From contig OX421967.1 in assembly GCA_949128115.1 (NCBI GenBank), positions 8,298,070 through 8,362,069 of the forward strand: a DNA stretch of 64,000 bases, written 5' to 3'. Below the pieces are notes generated by a model. It searched no databases and was not told the origin of the DNA. It saw only the letters and a program-made list of their open reading frames with translations. This stretch comes from Anaspis maculata (taxonomy: Eukaryota > Arthropoda > Insecta > Coleoptera > Scraptiidae). Each line of letters starts with the position of its first letter. The stretch's first letter is position 1. Below are positions 33,641 through 44,557 of this stretch, piece after piece. Both the position numbers and the translations under genes were made by a program.

Positions 33641-34778
33641 TCAACCTATAAACAAAGATCATTTTGAGAAGGGTTGGGAGTGACTTAATTAAAACTTTTC
33701 AGACTTGTTTGACAGAAAGACTATTTGATCACCTTAATTTTGATGTATCACATATTGGTAAGTTATTTGAAATTTCAAAGTGGGGCGGAGTCCGGGCGAG
33801 GGGGTTGAAGACGAAAATTTGACAATACGTGTTCTAGGTGCCTCCTTCGAAATAAAAAACGACTTGTTTTTACTGGAAAATCTGATACTCGAGAATCGGG
33901 AGAAACTTTCCTGCATTAACAATGAGAGAATTTCAAAGGGGTTGGAGAGGTGATTCGAGATAATTTAAAATATATTTGACAGAAAAAAAATTTCATTACC
34001 TTCAATTTGATGTATCACAAGGTAAGTGATGCCATTAGAAATTTTAAAATAGGGTGGGCCGAGGGTGAAGGGTTAAAGATCATAATTTGTCATCACGTGT
34101 CTTAGATGTCCCTCTCGAAATGAAAATCGACCTGTTCCGGTTTTTTCCCAGGAAAAATTTGTGCAGCGAAATATCGGGGGTGGGTCAATTTCAAAAAAGT
34201 CACCCTGTACAAAGGTTTTGTTATTCATCAATTATTAGTGGAGTTAGTACGAACATAAATGAGAATTTGGCCTTCAGATCCCCACACGATGGAGCTGGAA
34301 TCGATGCCACCTACACCTGGAAATATTTTCCAAACGAGGCTGACTTTAGCGCCCTCTGGGGTAAGTAATTTTTGCGACACAAAAACTTTTTGGTTGAAAC
34401 TTGTAGGGACTTACAGGAGCTACAACTTTTGTTGGGAATTTTTTGCATAACTCTCATAGAAAAGCAGATAATTGTAAAAAAAAAACCCTAAGAAACGACG
34501 GTTTCCGGCTTCTGGCGCTTTTTTTCGACAAGTTATCGAAAAGTTCTGGACACAACTTGTTCCAAATATTTTTCCGAACATTTAAAACAAAAAAGAAAAT
34601 CGAAATTCAACCAATAGCAACCGAGATATGGAAAAAACACCTTTATCTCGGAAAGCTCAAGAAAATTTTGGTAGATTTCCGCGGCTCGGGGCTCTGTGGG
34701 AGATTCCCTAGGTGTATGCAAAAATTCAGCCAGAGTATACGTTTTGCCATTCCAAATTCCCTATTGACTGGCCTATAC

Positions 34779-35165
34779 GGGCGAGGGCGATCCAGAAGTG
34801 GTGCCGTGACCAGGATTTTTCAAGGACAGGAAGTTTTTTTAGTGAGCCAATAATTGCTGAATGATATTTCATTCCATGAAACACAACTCTTATTGAAGGA
34901 CTAAATTGAGTGGTTCTCTTCAAAATGTATTTGTCTCGTGCAAATATATTATCTCCTCCACAATACGAAGACAAGGAAGTTGCACCTGCGATGCATCACT
35001 TCATAAAAAGTTCGATAACAGTCATCGGATGACTTTCGCTCAATCAGCATTGGGCGTTGTTCAACCGTAACCTTTTCATGCTTCACTAGACATGGTTCAA
35101 GCACCACCTGATAACCACCACAAGCCACCACAAAATGTTTATCGAACTTGACTTCATATTTCATT
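34779..35165 (+). mobile_element. LTR-retrotransposon relic with tRNA-His primer site, copy 2
   Basis: TGGTGCCGTGACCAGGATT at 34799-34817 repeats the primer-binding site of 30300. Surrounding words (GCGATCCAGAAG before it, CTGCTGAATGATAT-like after it) also correspond. It begins within a few bases of the right end of the 4-kb foldback. Confidence 0.6.
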
Positions 35166-36180
35166 ATCAGTAATTTGATGTAAGGTTATGATAGAACCTT
35201 GATGTGAGCCCTATAAGAAAACATTTAAGTGAATACCATGCAAAGTCGAGTTCTTGGGCCATCGATCCCTTCCGTCCAGCCTAACAAGTCTGTTTTTCTA
35301 TGTTTTTTTTCTTAATTGATATGATGCTTTGATATGAGACGATATTTAATTCTGATATATCCTGAAAGCGATATTAGTAGACAATTGTTCAGTCTTCTAG
35401 CACCAACATATATTGCTGACACTGACTGATGCCAGACTTCCTAGCAGCATGCCGCCATGTTCGAGATATGTAAAATTGGCCGAATGCATCCTGCACGCTG
35501 AACATTATACATGCAATCCGAAAAGTGCCATTTCCGCACCGTCCTCCCGGACGAAGAGCGTGCGAAATCCGAAATGAAAATATTCATCTTGCGGACTCCG
35601 CGGTTGGAAAATGTGCAGCGATTTGCAGTCGGGACCCATATGTTAACAATAAAATCATTGCGCGCCGGTTGTCGCGAGTATGCAATCTGAATATACGTGT
35701 TATTCTTACGGGTCGGCATGGCCAAAGCAAGGTTCTTTTCGCTCCGTCCCTTCGCCTCCCCCCCCCGACGGCTCTTCTTCCCTGCCGCTCTTGGTATAAT
35801 ATCTTTATTACTCTCCAGAGCCGGCTACAAATTGCACGACATTACAACACACGGTGTGTGTGTCTGTGTATGTATGACGATGAGATGCAGACGGAAAAAT
35901 TGCAAATATGTGACCGGCTACGGACCATATGTCAGCGAGATGACACGGCGATTGCGGAACTGAACACGTATTTCTTTTGCCTTGTGTGCCTTCTATACGC
36001 GATACGCTTTCGAGCCTGATGTGTCTCTCAGGAATGCTGCGTATTTTATACTTGATAAGAAATCACTTCGAAATTTCATTCGGTTCGCAAAGTCTATGGT
36101 CATAGCGTAATTCTTCCAAGTCTAAGCACTGGTTGACGGAGAATTTGCGGTATCAATTACCTACATGTTCAGATCACATC
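35166..36180. other. Unique CpG-rich DNA
   Basis: No gene is recognised. A 164-codon frame (35525-36019) has no domain and includes a translated GT microsatellite (about 35852-35873), so I do not call it. Confidence 0.4.
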
Positions 36181-36239
36181 TGCGATGTTCAAGAGTTCAA
36201 AGGTCCGCGTGATGTTCACATCTCAGTTCAGTCCGGATG

Positions 36240-36505
36240 TTAAGCGCCATATTCCCACCACAGTTCGCACCAATGTAGCAAGTTCATCGAGTAATTGCAA
36301 GGTTTTTGTGGGGAATCATGTTTCTCAAATTCGAGAATTGACTAAAGGTGCTCAGTGGAATCACATCCAATCAAAACAGAATCCTGCTGATCTTTTATCA
36401 AGGGGAGTATTACCTGAAGAACTTATCAATGAAAAATTGTGGTGGTCCTGGCCAGAATGGTTAATTAAGCCAAAATCACTTGAAAGTCATCGAAAACTTG
36501 CATGA
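36240..36505 (+). pseudogene. BEL/Pao pol fragment (RNase H / A17 end)
   Basis: The frame contains FVGNHVSQIRELT, a W-x-HIQSKQNPADLLSRG segment and ELINEKLWWSWPEWL. The NPADLLSRG motif followed by a WW-x-x-P-x-WL segment is characteristic of the end of the BEL/Pao reverse transcriptase and RNase H part of pol. The open frame starts at 36185, but the first residues are not typical. The fragment is followed in order by 36810-36935 and 39300-40125, so it is probably one old element. Confidence 0.8.
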
Positions 36506-36809
36506 AATACGTAAAACAAAGACAGTTCATGTGGCAATTCCTGATACCAATAATTGTCATGATTTGGCCAGTAACATTTTTCGAGATTCGAGAAACAGAT
36601 GCTCGAGTTTCATTGAACTACAAAAAGGACAGCTTTTATTCTCCGATTCACGTTCAAACTTTCAAAATCGAAGGTCAAACGAGCTACAGGTTCATTAACT
36701 GCTACAGAATTGGTGTGGGCTTGAATCTCTGATTAAGACAATCCAGCAAAAAGTATTTCTTTTCGAAGTCGAATCATGATCAAAAAGAACTGAATTGAAT
36801 TCAGCCAGC

Positions 36810-36935
36810 AGTATTTTGCGTATAACACCTTTCCTTGACGACAAGGATATTATCCGCGTTGGAGGTCGCTTGAGGGAATCAAGTCTATAACTTCCAATCA
36901 AAAGCATCCAATTCTACTACCAGCAAAGCATGAAT
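36810..36935 (+). pseudogene. BEL/Pao integrase zinc-binding fragment
   Basis: One frame reads LRITPFLDDKDIIRVGGRLR followed, after a stop and a frame change, by a LPAKHEFT-like end. This corresponds to the RVGGRL ... HP-x-x-LP-x-x-H segment before the BEL/Pao integrase core. It is cut at about 36940 by a minisatellite. Confidence 0.75.
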
Positions 36936-36940
36936 TTACG

Positions 36941-37140
36941 GGTCGGGTAACAGAATATCCTTGCCAAAAATATCCCAGCCAAAAATATCCCAGCCAAAAA
37001 TATCCCGGCAATAATATCCCAACCAAGAATATCCCCGCGATAAAATATCCCATACCAAAAATATCCTCGCCAATACTATCCCAGCCAAAAAGAACCCATC
37101 CAAAAATATCCCCGTGACAAAATTTCCCAATCTGAAAATA
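36941..37140. repeat. Minisatellite 1 (AAAAATATCCCAGCC type)
   Basis: About twelve imperfect copies of a 15-bp word close to CCAAAAATATCCCAG. Confidence 0.85.
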
Positions 37141-37169
37141 TCGTAAGGAGAGGTAACAGCTCTTCAGCC

Positions 37170-37365
37170 ACCGGATCTAGGAAAAAACGTCCCCCGCAAA
37201 ACGTCCTCGGAGAAAATGTTCTCCACAATACGTCCCGTGGAAATTACGCCCCCGGGAAAAAACATTCCAAGGAAAAGACGTCCCAGGGGAAATATCCTCA
37301 GGAAAATACGTCCTCGGGAAAAAAAGTCCTCCGGAAGAAACGTCCCTGGAAAAATACGTCTTCCT
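37170..37365. repeat. Minisatellite 2 (GGAAAATACGTCCTCGG type)
   Basis: Imperfect 16-18-bp units with an ACGTCC core follow minisatellite 1 after a 30-bp gap. The two share the general pattern A-rich plus C-rich, so they may be related. Confidence 0.8.
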
Positions 37366-37479
37366 TCTGGATTACTCTGGATATTCACTCTGATGAGCTC
37401 CTTTGTGTCGTCATAGTCCTTCCGAAACTCCATCAGTGGAGACTGTCTCTTGTGTTCTTTATGCGGACGGTATCGGAGA

Positions 37480-38600
37480 CACAAGGAGGCCTAGTGAAGT
37501 TTCATAGCTTGACATAGCTTGAAGGCAGAAGGGGAGCTTACTGGTACTTTGAAAGCCAATAAAGGCTAAGTGAGCCAATTAGAACTCCATACTATACTTG
37601 AGGATACAAGGGGGCCCGATAGGGCTCCGAGTATCACATGAAGGCACAAGGTGCTTACCTCGGTGATTACTCATGCTCCGGAAGTCTTGTAAAGATGCAG
37701 GGGGGCTTAGCAGGGCTTCAAAAGACGTTGAAGAAACAAGGGGGCCAAATGGAACCATGTGTAACACAAGAAGGCATCGGAAAGGAGCTCACTGGAAATC
37801 TGAGAGCCTTCAAAAAACACAAGGGGGCTGATAAGAGCTCCAAACTACACTTGCGTACACATGTGGCCCAATAGGGCTCTGTATGTCTCATGAAGGCACA
37901 AGGGATTCACACTACGATTTCCAAGTCTGGGGGCTTACTGGAAGTTTGAATGCCACGAAAAAACACAGGAGCTCATCAGGGCTCCAAACGACACATGAGG
38001 ACACAAGGGGGCCCAATAGAAATCCAAATGCCACGGAAAAATGCAAGGCAGTAAGGCTTCAAACGATACTGAAGACACAAGGGGGCCCATTGGAGCTCTA
38101 CATAATAATGTAGGGGAAAAAGGGGGCTCACTGGTACTCTGGAAGCCAATAAAAACATAAGTTGGCCAATTAGGCTCCATCTCGGGCTCTGAACTACACC
38201 TGAAGACACAAGGGGGCCCGATCGGGCTCCGAATATCACATCAAGACACAAGACGCTCACTTATGCTCCGAAAGTCTCGAAAAGATGTGATGAGGGGGCT
38301 CAGCAGGGCTTCAAAAGACATTGGAAAAATGAGGGCGCCCAATGGAGCTTTTGATAACAAGAAGGCAACAGGAGGCTTACTGGAATTCTGATAGCCATAA
38401 AAAAAACATAAGGGGGCTAGTAGGGTTCCAAACTACACTTCAGACAAAAGGGGCCCGATATAGCTCCGAAAGCCGTATAAAAACTTTGAAGGAGGTCCAT
38501 TGAAGCTATATAATAGAAGAAGGCAAAGGTAGGTTACTGGAATTTTAATAGTCATGAACAAAACATGATGGGGCTCATCGGGGCTCCCAATTATACTTGA
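37480..38600. repeat. Minisatellite 3, units of about 40 bp
   Basis: Units of the type ACAAGGGGGCCCGATAGGGC then TCCGAATATCACATGAAGGC recur with variation. A longer period near 590 bp is also apparent: CTTACTGGTACTTTGAAAGC near 37540 resembles CTCACTGGTACTCTGGAAGC near 38128. Frames in this stretch are repeat artefacts. Confidence 0.8.
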
Positions 38601-38776
38601 AAATTTTGTTTTTTCCATAAATTTTATTCCGTTGCCATCACAGTGAGATTTGAATACGTGAATATTATCCTTGTAGGTCATATAATCAAGGGCGTTGCAT
38701 GCGATAATCAATAGAAGATCGCGAAAGGAGAAAATCCGAAGTATATAAATCATAAAGTCATTCTGTCTGATCGTAT

Positions 38777-39299
38777 TGTTACGTATTCCGCGTACGGATT
38801 CGAATATAATTGAGACGATCGTTTTAAAACACTTACTGTTTATCACTGCTACAACAATAAATACACGCTAATGGTTATTTACGCTTGGCAATATCGCGGA
38901 GACTATCGCTACCTATCCGCTCGCTGTCTCTTCCAATTCAACACTACTTGTGAGCTGACGGTTGATGTTGATGCCTCATATAATAGGCCTCCGATTAGAG
39001 TGTTACCGAACTTTCCATCATCTTCCAGCAAACTCGACAGTGACCTGGCATACGATTTTCTAGGCGACTCCCGAATAATCCCCCACATTTCGCGTATACT
39101 TCTGCCATGCTCTAGAGCCGGCGGCGCCGCCAAAGGGGCGGATGTGTCTTGATCAGGCGTTGGAGTCTCCATGTATTCCAATGCCATCACGTATACTCTA
39201 GAATTGTCCAGAGCTCCGCGCATTTGCACACTGCGGCTGCGAAAGAGTCTAGAAATATCGCGTGTTCGCCAGATTGCACGGAAATCGTCGTTCGTAGCA
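38777..39299. mobile_element. Solo LTR of about 523 bp, copy 2
   Basis: It starts TGTTACG and ends CGTAGCA, the TG...CA inverted ends of an LTR. GTAT stands on both sides (38773-38776 and 39300-39303) and may be a 4-bp target duplication. The interior aligns with 14254-14750. It lies directly before the BEL/Pao integrase core, but its left flank is not BEL sequence, so it is not simply the LTR of that element. Confidence 0.65.
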
Positions 39300-40125
39300 G
39301 TATGTTTGGCCATCAAGGCAATCCACCTTGAACTTGCGACTGATTTGACAACAGACGCTTTCGTGTCGGTTCAGAAGTATTTTATTGCCAGACGCCTCAT
39401 ACCGAGCCACAGTGACAATGGTACCAACTTTATTGTGCTAGAAATCACTTGAGAGATTTGTTCAATTTTTTGAAATCCAACTCGTCAATCATTGCCAAAA
39501 AAATTGAGCAGGCAAAACATCCCGTTGCATTTCATTCCACTACACTCCCCAAAATTTCGGAGGAATCTGGGAATCTGGGAATCGGGAGTTGAAAGTACAA
39601 AATTTTGAAAGAATTTTAGGAAATGCGTCTTTGAACTACGGAAGACTCAGCACGGTGCTACGCAGATCGGAGCGGTTCTCAATTCCAGACCGTTGTATCT
39701 CATGGCGTCAGATCCAACCGATATTTTACCATCAACACCTGTCCACTTTTTAATCGGTGAATCCTCAATGGCTCTGCCCGGCCACGATCATCAAACAACC
39801 TGTGAACCGACTTAGCACATATCAACGGCAACAGCAACTGGTTCATCATCTCTGGAACCGCTGAAACACCGAGTATGTGTTAAACCGAACTTCAGCAAAG
39901 AAGCAAAAGGGCCAAGAACCTCTCCTAATATCATGATGGGTTCAATGGTTTCGATTATGGAGGACAATCTTTTCGACCAACCAGTGGAAACTGGGACGGG
40001 TGATGAAACAACATCCTAGTTCAGATGACATCACCAGAGTCGTCACTGTGCGAGTGCAAAACGGTGCTTCGGTCAAAAGACCTGTGAGGAAATTTTGTGT
40101 CTTACTACTCTTACCGTGTGAGAGC
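39300..40125 (+). pseudogene. BEL/Pao integrase core and C-terminal relic
   Basis: The first frame reads VCLAIKAIHLELATDLTTDA, then FIARRLIPSH and SDNGTNF, the typical integrase core with its second catalytic Asp. Further on, in other frames, are IGAVLNSRPL, ASDPTDILPSTPVHFLIGES and STYQRQQQLVHHLW. A DDITRVVTVRVQNGASVKRP segment near 40050 is the usual end of the BEL/Pao pol. Frames change several times and stops are present. The order is collinear with the fragments at 36240 and 36810, so about 2.36 kb of minisatellite and LTR DNA splits one element. Confidence 0.85.
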
Positions 40126-40473
40126 GAACAGTGGGTGACTGAGCTACGTAACTATTTCAATTTTGACTATGCCTGAGTGATCATTACTTATCCATGTTAC
40201 ACGCACATACTTCATTTATAAACTACGCAGAGATCAATACGTCGTTCTAAAAATTATTGCCCTTTTTCATGATGTGAATTTGGATTACTACAATGAATTT
40301 GCTTTCTGTTTAAAGTGTCCGTTGACCTGATCATTTGGCTATCAGTCCGTGGTTTCGCAAGACACTACATGATTCACATAAATTTTGTGCAGGGTGTTCA
40401 ATAAGACAGTGCAAAATTCTCGAATCGTCAAGAAGCTCCTGTTCGAAGAAGAATTTTTTTCTCTTAATTTTCG
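40126..40473. other. Unassigned DNA after the BEL relic
   Basis: It may include the 3' non-coding end of the BEL element. No LTR boundary could be set. Confidence 0.25.
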
Positions 40474-41464
40474 CCACAAAGAAGACGAGGTAGGCTTCAA
40501 AGTACAGGGTGGTCTTTGAATTTTCTGCTCCTTTCCTTCATTCACAGAGTGAGCACAAAAAAAACATCTTTTTGATTTTGCATGAATAACTGTTTTCCTT
40601 GCTGCCCGATTTAGAAAATTTGCGGCTCATATTGAAGCTAAAGCTATAGGTAAAAAGACCTGAGGACAAGAATTGGCTCAGTACCAACATTCAGAGCCAA
40701 GGGTTCAATGAACTCTGGCCCAAATTTCAAACGCCGTCGACAGCCCGTTCAAGAGAAGGATTTGCTAATAGCCACGTTTCTTCCGAATAAATCATTTATT
40801 CTGAATACAATAAGGTCTTTCGTTCCTGACCTAGCTGAGAATTGTGCAGGAGAAAAAATTCATCAACAACTGCATGTTCAAGGAGGAGAAACAGTCCCTT
40901 GTTCACCTGAAATTGGTCGTAACCAAGACTACGAAATAAAAAACAATGAATTACCTGAACTGGTTTGTCCATTACTCATTGTTTTGATTTTTGTAGACTT
41001 GGCTACGATCATTTTAAGGTCATCAGGGAGCTGTTTCTCCTTCTTGAACATGCAGTTGTAATTGGATTCCTTCACCTACAATTTTTGGCTAGGACAAGCA
41101 AGAAAAACCTCAATGTATTCAGAATGGATGATTTCTCCGGAACGAAAGTGGCTTCCAGCTCATCCTTCTCCCAAACGAGCTGTAGACGGCGTTCAAGATT
41201 TGGGCCAACTTTTATTGAACACTTCTTGATTCTAAATGTTTGGTTCGAGTCAATTCTGATCCTCAGGTCTTTTTGCCCCAAGTTCAAGCTTCAATCTCGG
41301 CTTCAATATAAGCAGCAAATTTTTAAAATCGGTCAAGGATGAGAAAAGTTATCCATGCAAAGTCAAAAAAATAATTTCTTTGTGTTCACCCTGTGAGTAA
41401 AAGAGATAAGCAGGGTGTTCAAACACCATCCTGTACTTCAAGGCCTACCTCGTCTTCTTTGTGG
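40474..41464. mobile_element. Foldback element F
   Basis: The ends CCACAAAGAAGACGAGGTAG and CTACCTCGTCTTCTTTGTGG are complementary. Both arms contain a word of the type TACAGGGTGGTCTTTGAA (about 40502, and its diverged complement near 41415-41435), the CAGGGTG terminus of the foldback family. The arms match over about 350 bp each (for example TTCAAACGCCGTCGACAGC and the GCTGTAGACGGCG counterpart). No TA duplication was established. Confidence 0.75.
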
Positions 41465-43298
41465 AAGACTTGACTCAATGCTAAAACCTACTCGTATATA
41501 CAAAGTTGGGAATAATATGAATTTCTACCACCTGCAGCGCGCAGACAAGATAATTTTGATGTTTTGTCTTTCCCCTTTTTTAAAAAGAAATGATAAAATA
41601 CAAAATTCCAAAAGGCTCGAGGCCCCTGGCACTGTGATATCCTGGGCCGGGGCCCCTAAAGCCCAAAGTGAAAATAATTCGCAGAGACTCCGTGATACAG
41701 ACACACCTCTATTGCCTGTGTGTGGCCCCCGGACCTGTTGTCATAGGGCCTGCCAAGGTAACTTCAAAATGGAAAAAATAGGGAAACAGTGCTCCTCACC
41801 TAAGTAATATGCGAAAAAAAAAAGGTTATCTGGGAAAAAAATTGAAATTTTTGGATTTTATCCCAATTTTTTGGCAGCATTTTTCACAAACAAGAGGAAT
41901 TGGGAGCCCCATCAGGTGATTGAGGGCCCGAGGCCCGGGGCGGACCGCCCCCACCGATCTTAGTCCGCCACTGGTAGTAATGGGGTACTTGCCTAATTTT
42001 TTTTCATTGGCTTAATCGATAGTATGGTTGAAAATAATGTACCCGTATTTTTTCTTTTTCCTAAATTCCCAAAATTGCGGCCGCAATGCGTGTTCTAAAA
42101 ATATATTTGTGACGTCACAAATATATTAGATATAGAACATAAAAGGACTCTTTTTCCTCGTTGGGTTGGCAATGATATAACGTCGCCAAGGTGCCGTTTT
42201 CAAACAACAAGATCTGAGTCTGACTGACAACGTCAAACCGCCGACCGTAATTTCTTCCTGTGCCCTTTTTTGCCTTTGAATGCTTTGATCGAGGCTTTGA
42301 TCTACGCGGTAAGTACCTACTCGTTTTGTTCATTTCTTGTTTAACCTAACTAGTCACTTTCTTTAATCTTCTGTGCTGTCCACCTAAAAGCCTTTCGCAT
42401 GTTTGTCACCCGTGCTCTGACCTGGCTGACCCTCGGCTTCATTTCGGACATCAGTGTTCCTGCTCCCCACATTTTATTTGGAGATCCATCGCGTCCTCCC
42501 CACATGGATCTCTTGTAGCTCTAAAGTATTACCTATCCGGAATTGTATGCTAATGATGAACCTATAAAAGCTCACTGTTCATTTTCAGCCTCTTATTTCT
42601 GTGCTATTGGTGATCCTCCAGATTTTCCCCTGGAAATAAATTATCTCGACTGAGACAGTGTTATAAGAGGTTTCTGAAGTCAATTTCTTCGAAACCTTGT
42701 TCGACTTTATTGTCTAAATGCTCATGGTGAAATAATTCGATAGGAAACCGGTTTTGCGATAGCATTTTCAAAATGACAGTGTCACAGTGACATCCCTGAC
42801 ATTCTTGATTATTCCATTGTCACACAGTCAGACCAACCCCACTCAAAATCCCTGTCCTGGCGCGAAGCTTTTAGGAGGATTTTTCAAATTCGTTTTTTTC
42901 TGTAGAAAACGACGGGATTTTTGTGAAATTCTCAGTAGAGTCCCCCTTATCACTTATACTAGCAATCAAGAGTATTTCCAGCTGAATCTATTCCATTAGC
43001 AAGTACCCCATTCCAATTCACATCAAATTGAGAAGGGGCAAAAAAATTTGAACGACGCGACGTTTAGATTTGTGCGTAGTTTATTTGTTTTTGTTTAAAA
43101 CTTCCAGTTTGTCAAGGCCGGCAGGATGTTGACGCGCAAAGTAATTTGAATCGTTCAAATGTTGAACGATAGATGGTACCACGTGCCGGAGAATCGGCAA
43201 GGCAAAATGTCAATGACAGTTGAGACAGTTGAGGAAGAGCTTTGATGACCGCCATCGGGAGAGTGATTAAAAACGTTTCAGTTGAAAAAAATACCTTC
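41465..43298. other. Unassigned repeat-like DNA
   Basis: CTTAGTCCGCCACTG at 41959-41973 resembles the CAGTGGCGGA end common in insect DNA transposons, read on the minus strand. The neighbouring GGCCCGAGGCCCGGGGCGG run fits that kind of repeat. A partner end was not found. A TATA-like CCTATAAAAG lies near 42561. No coding region is recognised. Confidence 0.3.
42100..42127. promoter_or_regulatory. Perfect 28-bp palindrome with CRE core
   Basis: AATATATTTGTGAC is followed by its exact complement, centred on TGACGTCA (42110-42117), the consensus for CREB/ATF-type factors. A second perfect palindrome, ATTGCGGCCGCAAT, lies 13 bp upstream (42074-42087). Function is not shown by the sequence. Confidence 0.45.
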
Positions 43299-44158
43299 TA
43301 CAGGCGGTCTAGGTTATAGTAGCAATAATTCACAAATCAATTGTCCATCAAAAACTAGGTCGACATCGATAATTTTTTTCTTCCAAAACGCTTCCTAAGA
43401 GAGATACAGCCCTTCAAAGTTCAGTTTCAAAAGTCTATTTTTTGCAATAACTCTCAGGGTCTCAGGTCATGAAAGCGATTTCAACCAAATTTGATCCAAA
43501 TACTCATAAAATAGATACTCATCACTTGACGAAAATAACTTTTGTCAAAATTGTCCAGTGGCGTAGATACGGAGGATTGTTCAACTTTTCTCCCCCCATT
43601 TTCTACGCCACTGGATATTTTTGGAAGATTATACTTTTTTTAATTCCCTGTTCAATTTAAAAAAAGTTTTCACTGTGAAATTTTGATAAGTGGCTTGATT
43701 TTCGAGATATTTGGGTTTTAAACTTTGGAAAACATCTCGGAATCGCCACTTTCCAGAGCCCAAATTGTTTTTCTCTGAAAACGCCTCGTTTCTTAGCAAA
43801 AAATAGCAGCAAATCAACTCAAACGACCTAGAAAATTCATTCTAGTTGAGGAATCATGAGTTTTCTTGGATTTTTATTTTTAAGCCTTTGAAAGTCGAGA
43901 TTTCCAGGCGTTTTTCAAAGTTTCAAACCCAAATATCTCGGGAACGAAGCCTCTGATCAAAATTTCACAGGGGCAACTTTTTTTTTAAATTGAACAAGGG
44001 ATTTGAAAAAAGTATAATTTTCCAAAAATATCCATTGGCGTAGGAAATGGGGTGGGATGAGTTGAACAATCCCCCCGTATCTACGCCACTGGACAGTTTT
44101 ACAGTTTTGAGAAAAGTTATCTACGTCAAGTGGTGATGTGGAGCGTCAAGTGGAGTAT

Positions 44159-44167
44159 CTATTTTAT

Positions 44168-44170
<3 letters not shown>
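44159..44170. repeat. 12-bp target-site duplication, left
   Basis: CTATTTTATGAG, repeated at 50035-50046 on the other side of the retrotransposon. The complementary arm of the foldback (around 43500-43520) reads the same site uninterrupted. Confidence 0.92.
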
Positions 44171-44203
<33 letters not shown>

Positions 44204-44557
44204 TGTTAGGGTGCATCAACTGCATGATTATTAGCACTCACGGTTGGGTTTGAGTTTCAGTGTCTTTGCTCGATTTTCTGGTTTTCAGGTTTGGAAACTT
44301 TGGAGTGTTGTCGGACGGCCCGGCACAAAACTGGTTTGCGCTTTTTCCCTGATCAGGGTTTTACCGGTCCATTCGCCAAAGTCGTTCAACAACACTGGGC
44401 GGTAGGTAGATGTTTTCCGGTTGTTCTGGATTTTTATTCCTAATTTCCCAGAAAATGCTATGACTTGGTAAAAAAAAGTATGAGTGGAAATCATGGGAGG
44501 CTTGAAGATGCTTGGGGAGTCTGCAGTATTAGACTGGTATTAGAGGATGGTTTGTTT

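Larger units (their letters stand above)
31349..34207. mobile_element. Inner foldback G
   Basis: It has CAGGGTGACTTTTTTGAAA at the left and TTTCAAAAAAGTCACCCTG at the right, with TA on both sides (31347-31348, 34208-34209). The module CGATTTTTATTTCGAGGGGG starts at 31428, 79 bp from the end, as in element H. Its left arm is split by the 973-bp element at 31702-32674. Its centre contains two further hairpins (32903-33241 and 33303-33640). Confidence 0.82.
30766..34775. mobile_element. Outer 4-kb foldback
   Basis: The ends TAGGCCAGTCAA (30766) and TTGACTGGCCTA (34775) are complementary. The arms 30766-31346 and 34210-34775 stay alignable throughout, for example AACTTGTTCCAAATATTTTTC on one side and its complement on the other. 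At the former centre, CTTTG-TA-CAAAG, another foldback (31349-34207) appears to have inserted with TA flanks. No transposase is visible, and plus- and minus-strand frames in the arms are not genes. Confidence 0.8.

Noticed and set aside
34090..34370. Plus-strand frame with a GT splice-like site after GCCCTCTGGGGTAAGT
   Set aside because: It lies in a foldback arm and its mirror sequence is present at 31190-31440; the donor-like site is part of the repeat, with no exon support.
34949..35164. Similar minus-strand frames at 30407-30673 and 34949-35164, which might suggest a conserved protein
   Set aside because: The two DNA segments are copies of one LTR-retrotransposon region next to a primer-binding site; the similarity needs no coding constraint and no motif is present.
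35525..36019. A 164-codon plus-strand frame
   Set aside because: No domain, it includes a translated GT microsatellite, and a second frame overlaps it. The composition is that of GC-richer non-coding DNA.
36941..38600. Regularly spaced repeats considered as a CRISPR array
   Set aside because: The units are directly adjacent, imperfect and without unique spacers, in a eukaryotic transposon context; they are minisatellites.
42561..42600. TATA-like CCTATAAAAGCTCAC with a possible start site
   Set aside because: No open reading frame, LTR or transcript support nearby; kept only as a remark in the surrounding region.
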